A stretch of 64,000 nt of DNA from Bradysia coprophila (Eukaryota > Arthropoda > Insecta > Diptera > Sciaridae), in the NCBI RefSeq assembly GCF_014529535.1, contig NW_023503325.1, forward strand, positions 2,712,826-2,776,825. Reading direction: 5' to 3'. Positions 48,501 through 61,300 of this stretch are shown here, one piece after another. How positions within the stretch are numbered: the stretch's first letter is position 1; each line of letters begins with the position of its first letter. The position numbers were made by a program, and so were the translations under genes. The notes under the pieces were generated by a model. The model did not search any database. It worked only from the letters and a program-made list of their open reading frames with translations, and was not told where the DNA came from.

Positions 48501-51500
48501 CCTAATAATAGTAATATACGAACAGTGTAAGTCTAGCATTTCGTAAAGTTTAAAATTTGATTGCGTGAGTAATGCTCCAAGACGATTGATAGAAATCAAA
48601 GTAAAGTGCAGAGCAATACTTTAGAATGGTTTATCGGTTAGTCAACGTAATGCAACTAACACTCAAATACAGTGACTGTACTAGTTCACACGATTTCTTG
48701 AAAGAGAAAAAGAAAAAAATTGGAATGCTTTTCACACAGCTAAACGAGATTTTCTTTTATTGTTTTCACGGACTCATATAGAACATATTCATAGACCAAA
48801 AAAATAATCAATTTATTATCCTCAATATCTAAAAATAAAAAGAATTTTTCTTTTATGAAAATAGAGACTTGAGTAAACTTAGAATGAATTTATTTTTTTG
48901 CAGCAAATGGTTAACGTTAACTTTATTTATTTACATCAAGTAAATTCAATTAGGCAATACGCTTAAAAGTAATTGATACAGAAACGTACTAAGCAAATAT
49001 TTACACAGTTTCTTGTCAATTGATCAAGAAAAAATAATCTGAATTCGATCGATAACACGTCATATAGTTATTCCTCCATCCAATTTCGAAAATGCAGAAA
49101 TAAACGAAAAGCGCAATGCATTGGGTGGGTTGGGTATGGGTATAATATCTAACAAAACAAAGTTTCTTTTGTATTATCGAGTAAGAACTAACAACCGAAA
49201 AAAGAAAATATTTTGACGATTTTTCCCTGTTCGTAGTTATATATACACGAGAGACACTGTGTGTGGGTATGAATAAAATCGATTTTCCATTTATTTATTA
49301 CGTCACCGAATGTTGTGTTTTAGGAAAGTTTTGGGTCTTTTTTTTGTTCTTTTATTTTAAGACTTACCGGATTGCAAGTATTACTAATCCAACGTTTGTA
49401 ATGACGAAAATCAATTTTGTACTTCATTTAATTCACACAAAAGCAGCTTCAGTTGAACCATCACATTTAGAATCATAATTTTGCTTCAACACATACGGTC
49501 AATTTGTAAAAAAAATATCATTAGACCTGTTTCAGCATGTAATGAGACGCGGGCGGATTTCACATTTTACACTCGACTACAATAGGTTTAGTCATCACCA
49601 CCAGCAAAACGATTTACAATTTACAATCGTATTCGATAAATTTGTATACAATTTCGGACAGGTAAACTACGTGCACAATAATTTGTTCCAAAAAAGAAAT
49701 TGTTGGCCCGAATTTCACAAAAAATAGTACGAATAAACGAGCTTCTTATGAAATCTGAACAAAAAAAGCCACTGGAATGGTGGAGTAGTGGGTTTTGTCG
49801 AAGAGAGCGGAAAATGACAGAGATTCTCTATCAGGGTAGTTTTCTCACTGTCTGCGAACAATGGCAAGATTTTCGAGAGAATTGACTTGCACAGCAAAAT
49901 AATTCGCTCTGGTGGTTGATTTTCTCCAGTTTTCATTGGCCTGTACGTTTTACGGGCTTATGAGTTTGAGTCGTTTGGGTGGATGTATTGCGACAATTTT
50001 AAGATCATGTGATCATCCAGGTAAATTGCTGTTTTAAGAAAATTTATCGATACAATCAGCAGCTAGCTGCATCTTTACATTAGTGTCTAAACGCTCGTTT
50101 TTCTTTGGAAGAATATTTGTGACAATAACGGATCTGATTCATTCGAACGATTTGAAGATCGGGACGTGATTAAATGCAGCTCTTAAAAAGACAATTAACC
50201 TCGCCAATTAGACAGCCGGGTAATTTGATTTCTCACGATTCTCTTAAAACAAAAATCAAAAACTGCAGACTTAAAAAAAATCAAATTAACTTCCTTACAA
50301 GCATTGCATGTAGGCAAACAATATTTAATCTCAACATCTCATATTTTATGATAACTGACAATTCATTTTAAAAAAAATAATATTAATTTTTGCCTAATGA
50401 ATGAACAACAGTCCCACGACCACAATTCATATTCATATGTTAACCGATTTGAATAAAAAAATATAAATCAAAAGCTAATTCACACTCCACAATCCACTCC
50501 ATATAAATTCATGGAGGAATGCGAAGAAAAAAGTCTCTAAATAAATTATAATTTAGCATTTGTTTTGACGATGATTTAATTTCAATGAACTTTTTATTAT
50601 ATCAAAAGAAACAAGCTCAACGACGCCTATGCAAAATCTAATGTTTTGATTACATTCAACGTCATAATGGCGGCAGATCAATAGAGAGTCGACCGTATAG
50701 TAGAAACGGAGAGAATTTTTCTTTAATATGCGGGTGAGCTTAAATTTTCATCGCGAAAAGTCGAAAATGTTCCCATTTTTCACTGGTGAGAACAAATGCA
50801 AGCCCATCGAACACGAAATAATTTTTGAATCAAACATGCGCACATGTCATTTTTTCCCTCATATCTCATCATCGTTAGAATATGAGAGAACAATATTTAT
50901 GTTTTTATTCAGCTCATTTTAGATGTGGGGGTATATGGCGGAAATAGTGGCTCCATCTTCACATTATTGCATAGAAGCTCAAATGCTTATTACGATTTTT
51001 ACCCATCGAACATGGAACTCCGATTGGGCGACATAGGGAAAGCGGATCATTATGAACATTATGTATGTGAATTGAATGAGTCATCTTCGGCATCTGGTGT
51101 ATAGTACACATGCACAGAGTGTGTGTATTACTGTATTACACACAACAGTCACTAATATGAATGTTAGGATAGGTGGGCTTGTAGCCCCTTATTTTAAGAT
51201 TTATTAATTATGCAGAGGCACGAACTTTTCCTATTCACTCGACGAATCGGACTGTGCAATTCTACTGCAATCCGTTTTGTTCTACACACAGATAAAATGG
51301 AAAATGTAGAAATTGAGCTTAGATAACGGACATATATTATTTGGAGAAGGTGCATGCAGTTGTGATAACTGTTTATTGCAGAGCCAGTGTACCAGATGAG
51401 TGGTATAAGGTTTTACGTCAAATGAGGCGAGTAGCGCAATAGCCAGGGATGTCAATTAGTTGTTCAAGATAAAATTTCAATCCGATATTATTATCAATTT

Positions 51501-51551
51501 AGAGCTACGTTGGTGTGGTGCACAATTTATCTACAAGTTGGGTTGATGAAG

Positions 51552-51777
51552 AATCATAAAACTTACTGACATATTTCTGGACAAGATATTCTTTAAATCA
51601 ATTTTTCACCATGAAGCCATGATGGCTCATTTTTGGTCAAATGGAGAAAAATGTAGACCACGACCAGATCTACATTTCTCTCCATTTGGCCAAAATCGAG
51701 CCATCATGGCTTCATGGTGAAAAATCGATTTAAAGAATGTCTTGGCCAGAAATATGTCAGTAAGTTCTATGATTCTA
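51552..51777. mobile_element. 226 bp near-perfect hairpin MITE
   Basis: Two arms of about 107 bp with roughly 92-95% match are separated by about 10 bp (CCACGACCAG). They include CACCATGAAGCCATGATGGC and its complement. GATGAAG occurs on both sides (51545-51551 and 51778-51784), consistent with a 7-8 bp target duplication. No coding capacity. Confidence 0.75.
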
Positions 51778-54700
51778 GATGAAGGCGAGTACGAGGCAAT
51801 ATGTCATTGAGGGTCTAAGTTGTACGTTTAACAAGGACGTGACGATTTCTACAATCCGTACTTCGAAGAACATTGTCGCCAGTTCGTTTATTTACGATAC
51901 AATCATACAATCAAACCAACAAGAACAGTGAGACTTATAGGGAAAAAAATTAGACAAAAGCATAGGGAAAAAGTGAAGTTTCTGGAAACCTGGTTGACAA
52001 TTCGTAAGTATGACAGTATTCATATCATTTAATGCTCTTAATTAAGCCGTTTACCACTGAGATGAAAAAGTTGTGCAACGATAGGTATAATAGCCTTTTA
52101 TCTGTCTACCTCAACATATCTCCGCAAGATTAGTGGACTGTATGAACCGCCGCACATTCTCCTAATTTTATTATTCCTTTACTTTATCGTCTCTTAGTAC
52201 TCAAATGACTAAGAAAATAACAAATACTTAGCTCGGCAAACTGCAAAATCACATCAAGCTTTATGTGGATAAGCTATTCCTGTAAAAGACACAATATCGT
52301 TCCGAACAATCCAAGAACATTTTATCTCTAATGTGGGAGTTTTCGATGACATCTTTACAACTTTAACATTAAATTAAATGTTGTTTCTTCACTAGTTGGA
52401 GCACCATTGCAAAGCCATATACATTACGTTTATTTTCAATGACCAAAAGCTCCAATCATAATTAAATGTCTTTATTGCGTGCGCTTGAATACAAATTAGG
52501 CAGAGAGTCAACGTATATATTTCGTAATGCCTAGTCGTGATTCAAAATACAAAATGAAATAATTCGTTTTTTGGCTGTAGACAACAAGTTTAACTTACAA
52601 TAAAGAGTTGATACTTTTTGGCTTCGATTTAATATTCTTTCTGGAGCATACAAATTAAGGTGCCCATAAAGAATTGTCACTCACGGAATCAATCATACAA
52701 AGAAAAAATCGAAATTTTCTTTTTCTTTTTGTTAAATGCAAAAACAATCATGTGACGCAATGGAAACTGACTGGCATAATATGCAAAGCAAGTTGGCAAA
52801 ATATAAGAATTTTTTCGATTCTTTTGGAGTTGGACAGTTCTTAGTCAAGACTTAATTTCACGGATGGTACGAAGTGAAAACGAGGGGACATTGAGAGACC
52901 TAAATTATTTACGTTGAGTCGGTACGTGCGAAGGAATGGAATAATCGTCCCTGTGAAAAGTTCTTCAACTTCAACACTCTAAGCACTCAAATAAATACAA
53001 ATTATTTTCGTCAACTATATTGTGACCATGTGAGATACACTAGTTTTCGTCGAACATTTTTCTCGTTTATGCAAATTAGGTGGTCGTGGCGATGTAATCA
53101 ATTCCTTTCCCGATCTAAATTCTTATAATCTTGGTCGGATCGGTTCAGTTCTTAGCTAATAAATAAAATTCAAATTTTTCTCAATTCGTCTGACCTAATT
53201 GGATGAATGGAACTGGTATACGAGTGAGACCCTGACAGTCAATTCATATGTCATATGTTAAATTGGAGGTCACACAAAAGATTTCCTTTTCAAATAAAAT
53301 CTATTCTCGAATTGAATCGATATGAGACGAACGCATTTGGTTCGATCGGAATGTTAAAAGCCTTTACACACACACACACCAAACTCTATTTAATTCACTC
53401 CCACGATTTGCATCAGAATGCATCTCGAATTTTGTGGTTTTGAAATCACTGGGTGAAACTGAAACCACAACTCTGTGTATTATGTATACCGACTGATTAT
53501 ATCAAAATAGATCGAGACATTTGAAAAATGTTTAGAAAATATTGTTGAAGGAAAAGTGTTCAGAGTGTAATTTCGCCTCGGAGGTATTTGTCCAGTTTAT
53601 TATGTCATAATGTATACGGTCGTACGACTTGTTTTGAAAACAAAAAATTTATAGAAACGAAAGAAAAACATTGAGCGCACACACAAAGTCGCTGAACATT
53701 TGCATTTTAGTGTGAACGATTTAGGAAAAGCTTTCGACAATGGATTTAACTGAGGTGATTTAACTTGTTGAGTCATTATGCGTTCACAAAAAATGTTGAT
53801 TGATGCAAATTTAAAACAAAAAATGTAAATTTATTTTGTGCTGCTCCACATATGCACTTTTTTTTTGTTAGTACAGCAAGGAAAAGTAAAATCAATAAAA
53901 GTCAACTGCGGTGGTTGGAATACAGTACAAAAAGTCATTGATTTACAACTTACATTTATGCCAACACTTTTATGCCATTCAAAACAATGCGTAATTCAAT
54001 TCACTTTTATTGACTATGAATAGTCAATAATTGATTTGATCACATTAAAAATAAATTAACTTTTCATTCGTTTTGTGAGCGATGAGATATAACTATAAAC
54101 CACTTCACAATATCGAAAAAGTAAAACTAAAAGGTGAACAGTGTTGCCATATTTTATTGACAATTGAAACAACCAAGCCACGACGCATATTATTACGCTG
54201 AAAACGTTTAAAGCGATGAATAATTTATCACTTGCGAATTCGACTTATCATTACTTACGATGAATATGTCACATTGTAAGACGCTTTACAATAAACGAAA
54301 GACACATTCTATTTTAGTTATTTATCGGTTATTTTAGTTATTGATAGATACAACGTTTTTCGCAATTTCGGGACATTACATAATCAACTTTCCAATGCAA
54401 AACATGTCTTACATTTTGTACCAAAATTCACGTTTATAAAGAAATTCATTTGAACGATAAAGAAGGCTGCAATATAAAACACATTGCAATGTGATGTAAA
54501 GAAACACGTTGAATGAAATCAAGTAGTCAATGTTTAATATACTTATACCACTTATACGCTTCAACAATAAATTCGGTATAATTGTGTGTCTGTTTAGCCG
54601 CTGCTTCGTGTTCAAAAAAGTTTTGGTTTTTGGTGTCGGGGGTTCGAAATCCGGTAATTGCAAGATTCAGTTGTCGTTGAAGGTGATAGGTTCTGTAGCG

Positions 54701-54923
54701 TGCGAAAAAAAAGTATTTCACTGAGTGCGAGAAAAAATGTCGTATGTCACTGTGTCTGGGAATACAGTGAAATAAATACCTTCAAAAACCTTCATTAAAT
54801 GGATGCGTAGAAAGGTGATGATTATGGCCCGGAATTGCGAAAATGCTATTACAACATTGCTTATAGTACTGGTTTGAGACAAAACGAAGTCATGTCAATT
54901 TTCATTTTTTTTATTGTCTGAGA

Positions 54924-55010
54924 TGTCAAGGTGGCGCTGTCATTATTTCAACATGTCTGGTTTCCCATATATTTTGATGGTTTCCTTTTATCGACAGCGC
55001 CACCATGTCA
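54924..55010. repeat. 87 bp inverted repeat
   Basis: The ends TGTCAAGGTGGCGCTGTC and GACAGCGCCACCATGTCA are inverted repeats of 18 bp with one mismatch around an unpaired AT-rich loop. It could be a tiny MITE. Confidence 0.55.
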
Positions 55011-55484
55011 CCTCTCGAGTATAAATCTACGGTCTTACCTTCTACGAAACCATCAAGGCTTTTCTTCAGAAAAAAAGTACCCTACTTTGGATGTTCAAAA
55101 AATAGTTTCTAGGGAGAAATGATTTATCTCTTCCTAATAATATAATTTCAAAGTTATGTACCGAGCCGAATATGAGGTTACATAATCCAAATCGTCAACA
55201 TAATCTTTTGGGACAGATGTGCATACGCTATTTTTTCTGTCGAAGACAGATATTTATCGACATTACCAGTTTTGCACATGAGAGATAAATGTGAGATTAT
55301 CGTTCTAGCAGGGCCTAATTAAATTCTTAAATTTTACAAGCGATTTTCGTTATATTCACTTCTAATATCGCTCAGATTTTCATTCTTTCTACAAAATGAC
55401 GTCTTTTCTTGAAACATTTTCTCAGCGACCTTCCGACAGTATACAAGCCCCGATTTTTCAAAACAATTTGTTTTAGAGTAGTGA

Positions 55485-55703
55485 TACAGTTACCCCATTG
55501 GAGTAATACCCCAACCAAATTTGTAACGCAATTTGCTTCATCTGTTTTTCAGCTGATCGACTCATACAATATCATTGTCTTAAACGTGTTTATACGAGAT
55601 TACTATTCATACGAGCGTCGAACAGTGGTAAAACCGTATTAAACACGTATAAGACAGTGAGCTGAATCAAATTTCGTAACAAATTTGGTTGGGGTTAACT
55701 GTA
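55485..55703. repeat. 219 bp imperfect foldback
   Basis: The left end TACAGTTACCCC..CCCAACCAAATTTGTAACG and the right end CGTAACAAATTTGGTTGGGG..TTAACTGTA pair over about 45 bp with an insertion in the left arm. Part of the inner sequence (TTTGGTT.AGCTG) recurs at 55750. Confidence 0.55.
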
Positions 55704-56391
55704 GCGACTTTATACAGTTAATGATGTCAACCAAATGTGTGTCTAAGTTTGGTTCAGCTGTTTTACCAGATGCTTATTGCGGCTTTATACGAGTAATGTG
55801 GTAGTAGAACAACAAAATTTCAGCAGACATAATGTTTCAGCTTAAGATAGACCCATATATTCAAGATACGGTACTTTCAGACGTAGCCTAAGTTTCGTTA
55901 AATGTTTTGTTCATTCATTCATTTGAATGAGATTTTTTTTTAACGTGGATGGCATTTCTTTTCGTGGATGGCATGAAATGGCCTTGAAGATGATCTATAT
56001 AGTATACCAACTACTGACACTAATTGTATTTTCTTCCCATCCTCCTTTAGTGTTTTCAATAGGTTTGTTCCAAGACTTGGAATCCAAGTAAATGTAAACA
56101 CGAATTTTGACTGGCCGAACGAACACGATTTAATCCACAGCGATCGGTTGTCATATAAATATTGAAGAGGGTTATGTCACTAACGAAATTCGACAATTCG
56201 TAAGACCTTGGAACAGACGGAACAGACCTATATCATCAAGAAGCCGTCGACGCTCGTACACACACTCTAAAAATAATGTCAGCACTGATCCATACGAGCC
56301 ATCTGCGCGATGAATTCCTTTTGACATTCGTTTGATGTAAAACAAAAACAAAAATAAAAAGGAAAACGAAAACATCAAATTATCACGCACG

Positions 56392-56864
56392 ATGGAGCAA
56401 GATATTGATAATGTTTTAAAAAGACTGTGAGTATTTTGGGATTGATTTGATTGTCGAACGCATAATGACAATGATTTTAAATAACAGAATGTCATCACCA
56501 ACTACTACAGGCTGTTTGGTTGCCAACAATCAGGGACTTTGCATTGAAAGTGAGTAACAAAAGAATTTTTCGACTGCACATTATCTTCTATTGTTTGCAA
56601 TTTTCCTAATCCAATTTAGAACGTGGAGAAATCAGTCCCAATGCGGCCGGAATAGCAACAGCGATTTTATGTCAAGCAAGTAAATTAGAACCAAATTCAA
56701 ATGCACCGATCGTGGCTCTTGAAACTGGCAAAAAGTACGTCGACAATGAATGAATGCCACTCAGTGACTAATGACTTTCCTTTGTTCACAGAACGTGTCT
56801 TATTCATAAGCATGGAATTACAGGAGTCGTTTATAAGGAAGTGATCAAACCAGGGACTAGATGA
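56392..56864 (+). CDS. LAMTOR5: LAMTOR5 (Ragulator complex subunit, HBXIP homologue)
   Basis: Small roadblock-fold protein of the lysosomal Ragulator complex, which recruits Rag GTPases and mTORC1 for amino-acid sensing. Exons are 56392-56426, 56488-56549, 56620-56734 and 56792-56864 (stop TGA), 285 nt, 94 aa; human LAMTOR5 has 91 aa. The order of features agrees with the family: a short N-terminal helix (EQDIDNVLKRL), a GCLVANNQGLCIEKRGEISP strand-turn, an AGIATAILCQASKL helix, then NAPIVALETGKKTCLIHKHG and a final ITGVVYK strand. Introns are short (58-70 bp). It converges on Dicer-2, with about 1.5 kb between stop codons. No regulatory link between the two is implied. Confidence 0.93.
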
Positions 56865-58368
56865 TATGTTTTAAGTGGAAATATTCGAAAATATACATTC
56901 TGAATTACTAACATATGTGTGATCGTTGTGCATGCATTTGTACTACGCACATCTTGGACATTCAATTGGATGCATCAGTTTCGAAATGAATTTATTTTCG
57001 TTGCGGTCGAAATGATGAGTTCATTTTCGTTGCGGGTTTCTGTAAAGACATCCTTTGTATAAAAATTAATACTCCAGTCCGACTAGTCGCAGATACCTGG
57101 CCTTCGAAAGTCAAGCAATCACCTTTTTTAAAGAACGATATCACCAAGACGGAGTGATCAGGGAGGTGAGTAAGAAGCTATACTTGACGGATTTGATGAC
57201 ATGTTTGATATCATTGAAAAGCTTTGCCGCAGATATAGTATTGTTGCTAAATAAGCTGACCATTTGGGTAGAGAGTTGTTTAAAGCTCGCCGAGGTTCAC
57301 TAAAATACCCGAAAATCAATTTTTTTAAGTGTGGTGGTTCCACACTAATTTTGAAATTTATTGCCAATATGTGACAAAGAAACCACTGCTCAGTGATTAT
57401 CAATGAATCAGATTTTTTTAAATTCAGAATCCGTAACTAAAATTGGGAAAAGTAGGGGCAGAGTGTTACAGCATTGAACCAAAATAATTCTTTCAAATAC
57501 TTTCCTACTGTGGACTGTAGTTCATGAGGGTTGCTTCTGATGATAAGTTACATCAGGGACTATTTTTGGGGAAATGTTTTTCCAATTTTTCCACTTTTTT
57601 CAAAAACGTTTTTCGAAAAAATAGGGAAAATTTTGAGAAATATCGGAAAAATTTAGACGAAATTGGTTTTGGAAAGGGCACCGGTTCAGCTGGTTCACTC
57701 ATGCAAACAAAACTAGTTGTGTGATGTTCCACGAGTGATTCCACTGTCCGAATTGGAATCGATCAAGCAGCCTAATCAATGAATATGGTCAAAGAAGCAG
57801 TTGTGCTTGGCTTAAATACGAGGGGCTTGTAAACAAATGATTTAGAATAAACATGATCCTAGCTGTAGTCAATTAGAATTACGGTTTAATGCCGTAGCCA
57901 TACCACCGTGGTAGCAATTTGTAACCGTGTTCAATACGGATTTAACAGCGTGTGGTAGTGGAATATAGCCCTAGACAGTTTTGTTTTTATCAGAAATCAT
58001 GTGAAAAAAAATTTCGACTGAAATTTGTTTGCTCTTTACTGTAAAATGGGAAAACATTTTATCAAAAGTAGTCCCTGAGTACCTTGACACCATTATATCA
58101 ACTGGTCATTTTCCAGTAAGCTTCAAAGTACTTTCTAAAACATGTTTGAACCTCTTGAAATCCTGCAATCTAACTGGAAAACGGCTTTGAGGAAGGCAGT
58201 TTTCTGTAAACGACGGAAATTTAAAATTGACGTTGCAAGGTCTTTTAAGGGAAAGAGTTGAAATTTCATGGATCTTAGTAAAAATTCTATAATAAAATCA
58301 AAAATCAAAAATAACTAATTTTTAACAATAAAACTGAACGAAAATATAATTACAAAACGAAAAAACGT
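56865..58368. other. Convergent intergenic region LAMTOR5 / Dicer-2
   Basis: Holds the 3' UTRs of both genes and a foldback element (57552-58078). No gene is supported; the overlapping ORFs at 57524-57744 on both strands fall within the element. Confidence 0.6.
57552..58078. mobile_element. 527 bp element with TCAGGGACTA terminal repeats
   Basis: The left end TCAGGGACTATTTTTGGGG and right end TTTTGATAAAA-proximal AGTAGTCCCTGA are inverted. A subterminal AAATGTTTT / AAAACATTTT pair supports this. The middle is unpaired. The same terminal sequence is found in the mini-foldback at 8487-8569. No target duplication is certain. Confidence 0.6.
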
Positions 58369-61300
58369 TCACATTGTGAGCTTGTGCATTGCCACCTTAG
58401 CTGCAGCCTTCTTCGCACTAGTGGAATTCTTTCCGAAGCCGTGAACGCGAAGCACTTCATTCTTACAGGTGAATCGCACCGCGACCATAACCCTGTTCCC
58501 ATTCAAAACGGCGTCCTCGAATTTCGGATTCGCACCCGGATATTCGTACAATTTTCGCACGATTTCGATCGGAACTCTGTTCATAAAAGCGGCAATTTCA
58601 TTTTGCATCAGTTTGTAAATGACCTTCCACGTTTGTTCCAAACTATTGCCGGAATCCAAAAATACAGCACCGAATATTGCCTCGACCACATCGCCTAGTA
58701 CCTGATCCGTAAATCGAATAAGAAGTCAATTACGAACTATTCACAGAACGCCTGCAAACAGAAACTTACCTTCGGCACGTCGATGAAATCTCCTAAGGGC
58801 TCAGTGCCGTATCTCTCCTGCTCGTCGATCAGTAATAGCACTTGGTCGGTAACGGCATGTTTCTGTTCGGCTTGGTATTTGTAGAAGGTGTTCATCTTTT
58901 CCAACAGCAGCGAATTTTGTGCCAATATGTTCTTGTGGAATTTATGTCTCACACAAATGCACGCCAGTGTAATGTTGTTCACTAACGCCGAACGTAAATC
59001 GGTTAATTGGCCCGGATCCATGTCCTTGCACCGTTCGAATATGTAGCTTGAGATTAGGAAATCCAATATTGCGTCGCCCAAAAATTCAAACTGTTGATAG
59101 CACTGGGTGTACCGATTATTTTGAAATGATGGATGCGTCAGTGCTTGTAGAAGGTACGCTCTGTCTTTGAATGCGTATCCCAATTCCTGTTCAATTCGAT
59201 CGCAATTCAGCAACAGATCATCTATCTTTCGATTGGTCACATCGCTCTTCAGCCGCGGCTCCGCAAACGGTTCCCGCAACATTAAACTGTAATTTCGATG
59301 ATTGTCGCCCGGCAATATGCCGATCATTTTCAGGAGAGGCAATGAGCGTTCGATTCCTAGTGAGACCACACACGCGCCCAGAATGGATTCAACGCAATCA
59401 GCAACCGACTTATCGGAAATTCGTTGTTCGCCGAAAAATTGCAGCATTGTGGACTCAACATTTTGATTTTCCGGCTCGTCCAAAAATCCCTGTACGTAGT
59501 CGAACAAAGTCTGCTGGCTCAACGCTCCGGATTTAATTTCTTCGGCATTCAGATTAAGTTTGTCGATGAGATTGGGAGACATGTTCATTTCTCGAGTGGT
59601 CAGCTGAAACATCAAGATGAGCATAAGGTCGAAATGTAAAGACATTTGAATGTTGCAATTCTAAACTTACTTTGACTTCTTCCGGCAAATTGAACAACGG
59701 TGGAGCCCAATCACTTTTCGGATTGAATTTGTTAATATTTATCATACCCGGAATAGTGTCCGCAATGGCTAGATAGCACAAATTCTGGTTGCTGACCATT
59801 CTGCCCTTGCATGATGTCAAATATCCTTCGTGCCAAGTGGGATGCTTTTGCAGTAAATAGAACGACACGGTAAATTTTAAGTACGAGTCGCCCATCAATT
59901 CAAATCGTTCCAAATCGAACACATCCCCGGCCGACGCAGACGTTAATGCTGCCAAAATATCACACTGTTCTGGTCCGTTAGTCGGCCCATCAACGCCAAT
60001 TTGAAGAAGATGAATCTTTGCTTTTTCATCGATCGCTGCATCACAAATCGAAAGATTTCCCGCTGAAAGTGTGTACTGATTCGGTTGAATGCGCGCTTTC
60101 TGTTGTGACACATCCCTTAGCTTCTTGGTCACGAAGGCCTGGTAGTATTCCAGATCGATGGGATAAATTTCGGTTTGATTTCGTTCCAAATTCAGTGGCT
60201 CAAATACTTCCGGCCATGGATACAGCAGTACATCGTTCAGTGAAACAATTTCATTGCTGGACAGTTGACGTGCGGGTGTTTGGTTTGGATCTGGAATAAT
60301 TATCGACCGCGACGAAATAACCTCATCATCAGCCACATTGTCAAATACCGGCCGACGGGTCATTTTCGTGATAACCGGTTTGGGTCGATATTCATCCACG
60401 TGCACATCCAAATATTTGAGGATTTTATTTCTCAACGTATTCGCGTGCAGCAAATAATGCAACCGGTGCAGTATGCTCGGAAGCAGTAAAGCCTTCAGGC
60501 ACAAATCACCAGGAAAACTATAATTATGGCAGAGTTCCGGTACCAATAGTTCCGGCCCTTTAGTTATATATTTTCTAGCACCACCGTCAGCCTCACCTGG
60601 CGTCAAAAAGTTCAAACTTTGTGTCACCCCTTTCACTTCGATAAGAAATTGTTCAGCGTTCACAATGTTCTTGTTGTACTTCTCCTTGAAATAGTCAGCA
60701 TACGACGAATGGTTGTCATTCGGAAATGGGGAATTGGGTGTCTTGTCGGTGTGAATTTTGGTGACAATATACCGTTGCTTCTGATCGACACGATAAACCG
60801 GACTCACAACTGAGAACTTGTAGTCGTCTTCCACAAACTTCATTGCTGCGCGTTTATTCGGCGATAATGTTTCGAATTCGGGCAATGATTGAAATTTATC
60901 GACGAGCTGCCAATTGATCTCGTTATTGGTCACCGGAACAACGAAGAACGAATTTGCTTCATTCCGATAATCGTACACCAGGAACGTTTGCTGTATTTGT
61001 AACACGTCCGTGAATAGGGTGGCATGAAAGTTTCGCAATCGACACAATTGGTCCGCATCGTCCAAGATGACTTTTTGTGGAGCCGACACTTCGACACCGA
61101 TTTCACCGAGAGTTATAAAGAATTTCATTGAAGCTAAATCTGGCAGCTTTTTCGTCGTCAACAGTCCCAGATCGTGGCAACTTGACAGCAATTCAAAAAA
61201 TTGACATCCCCCAAAGTCTCCCGATGAGGGTGTGAATTTTGGTGTTATGGAAAATCGGTGCAAGTAACAGGCCTTGTCAACTGTGGGTGCACAATTCATA

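Larger units (their letters stand above)
34832..56391. other. About 21.5 kb without recognisable genes
   Basis: AT-rich DNA with only short chance ORFs (at most about 100 codons, no domains). Recognised contents are foldback elements at 41728-42689, 44651-45512, 51552-51777, 54924-55010 and 55485-55703, a TATATAGC-type repeat (45360-45440) and a CA microsatellite (about 53366-53379). The acceptor at 34832 of the minus-strand gene suggests that part of this stretch is its first intron(s) and promoter. I cannot place the upstream exon. Confidence 0.5.

Noticed and set aside
54640..54662. GGGGTTCGAAATCCGG resembling a tRNA T-arm
   Set aside because: No matching acceptor stem, D-arm or anticodon stem could be found at the right distances on either strand.
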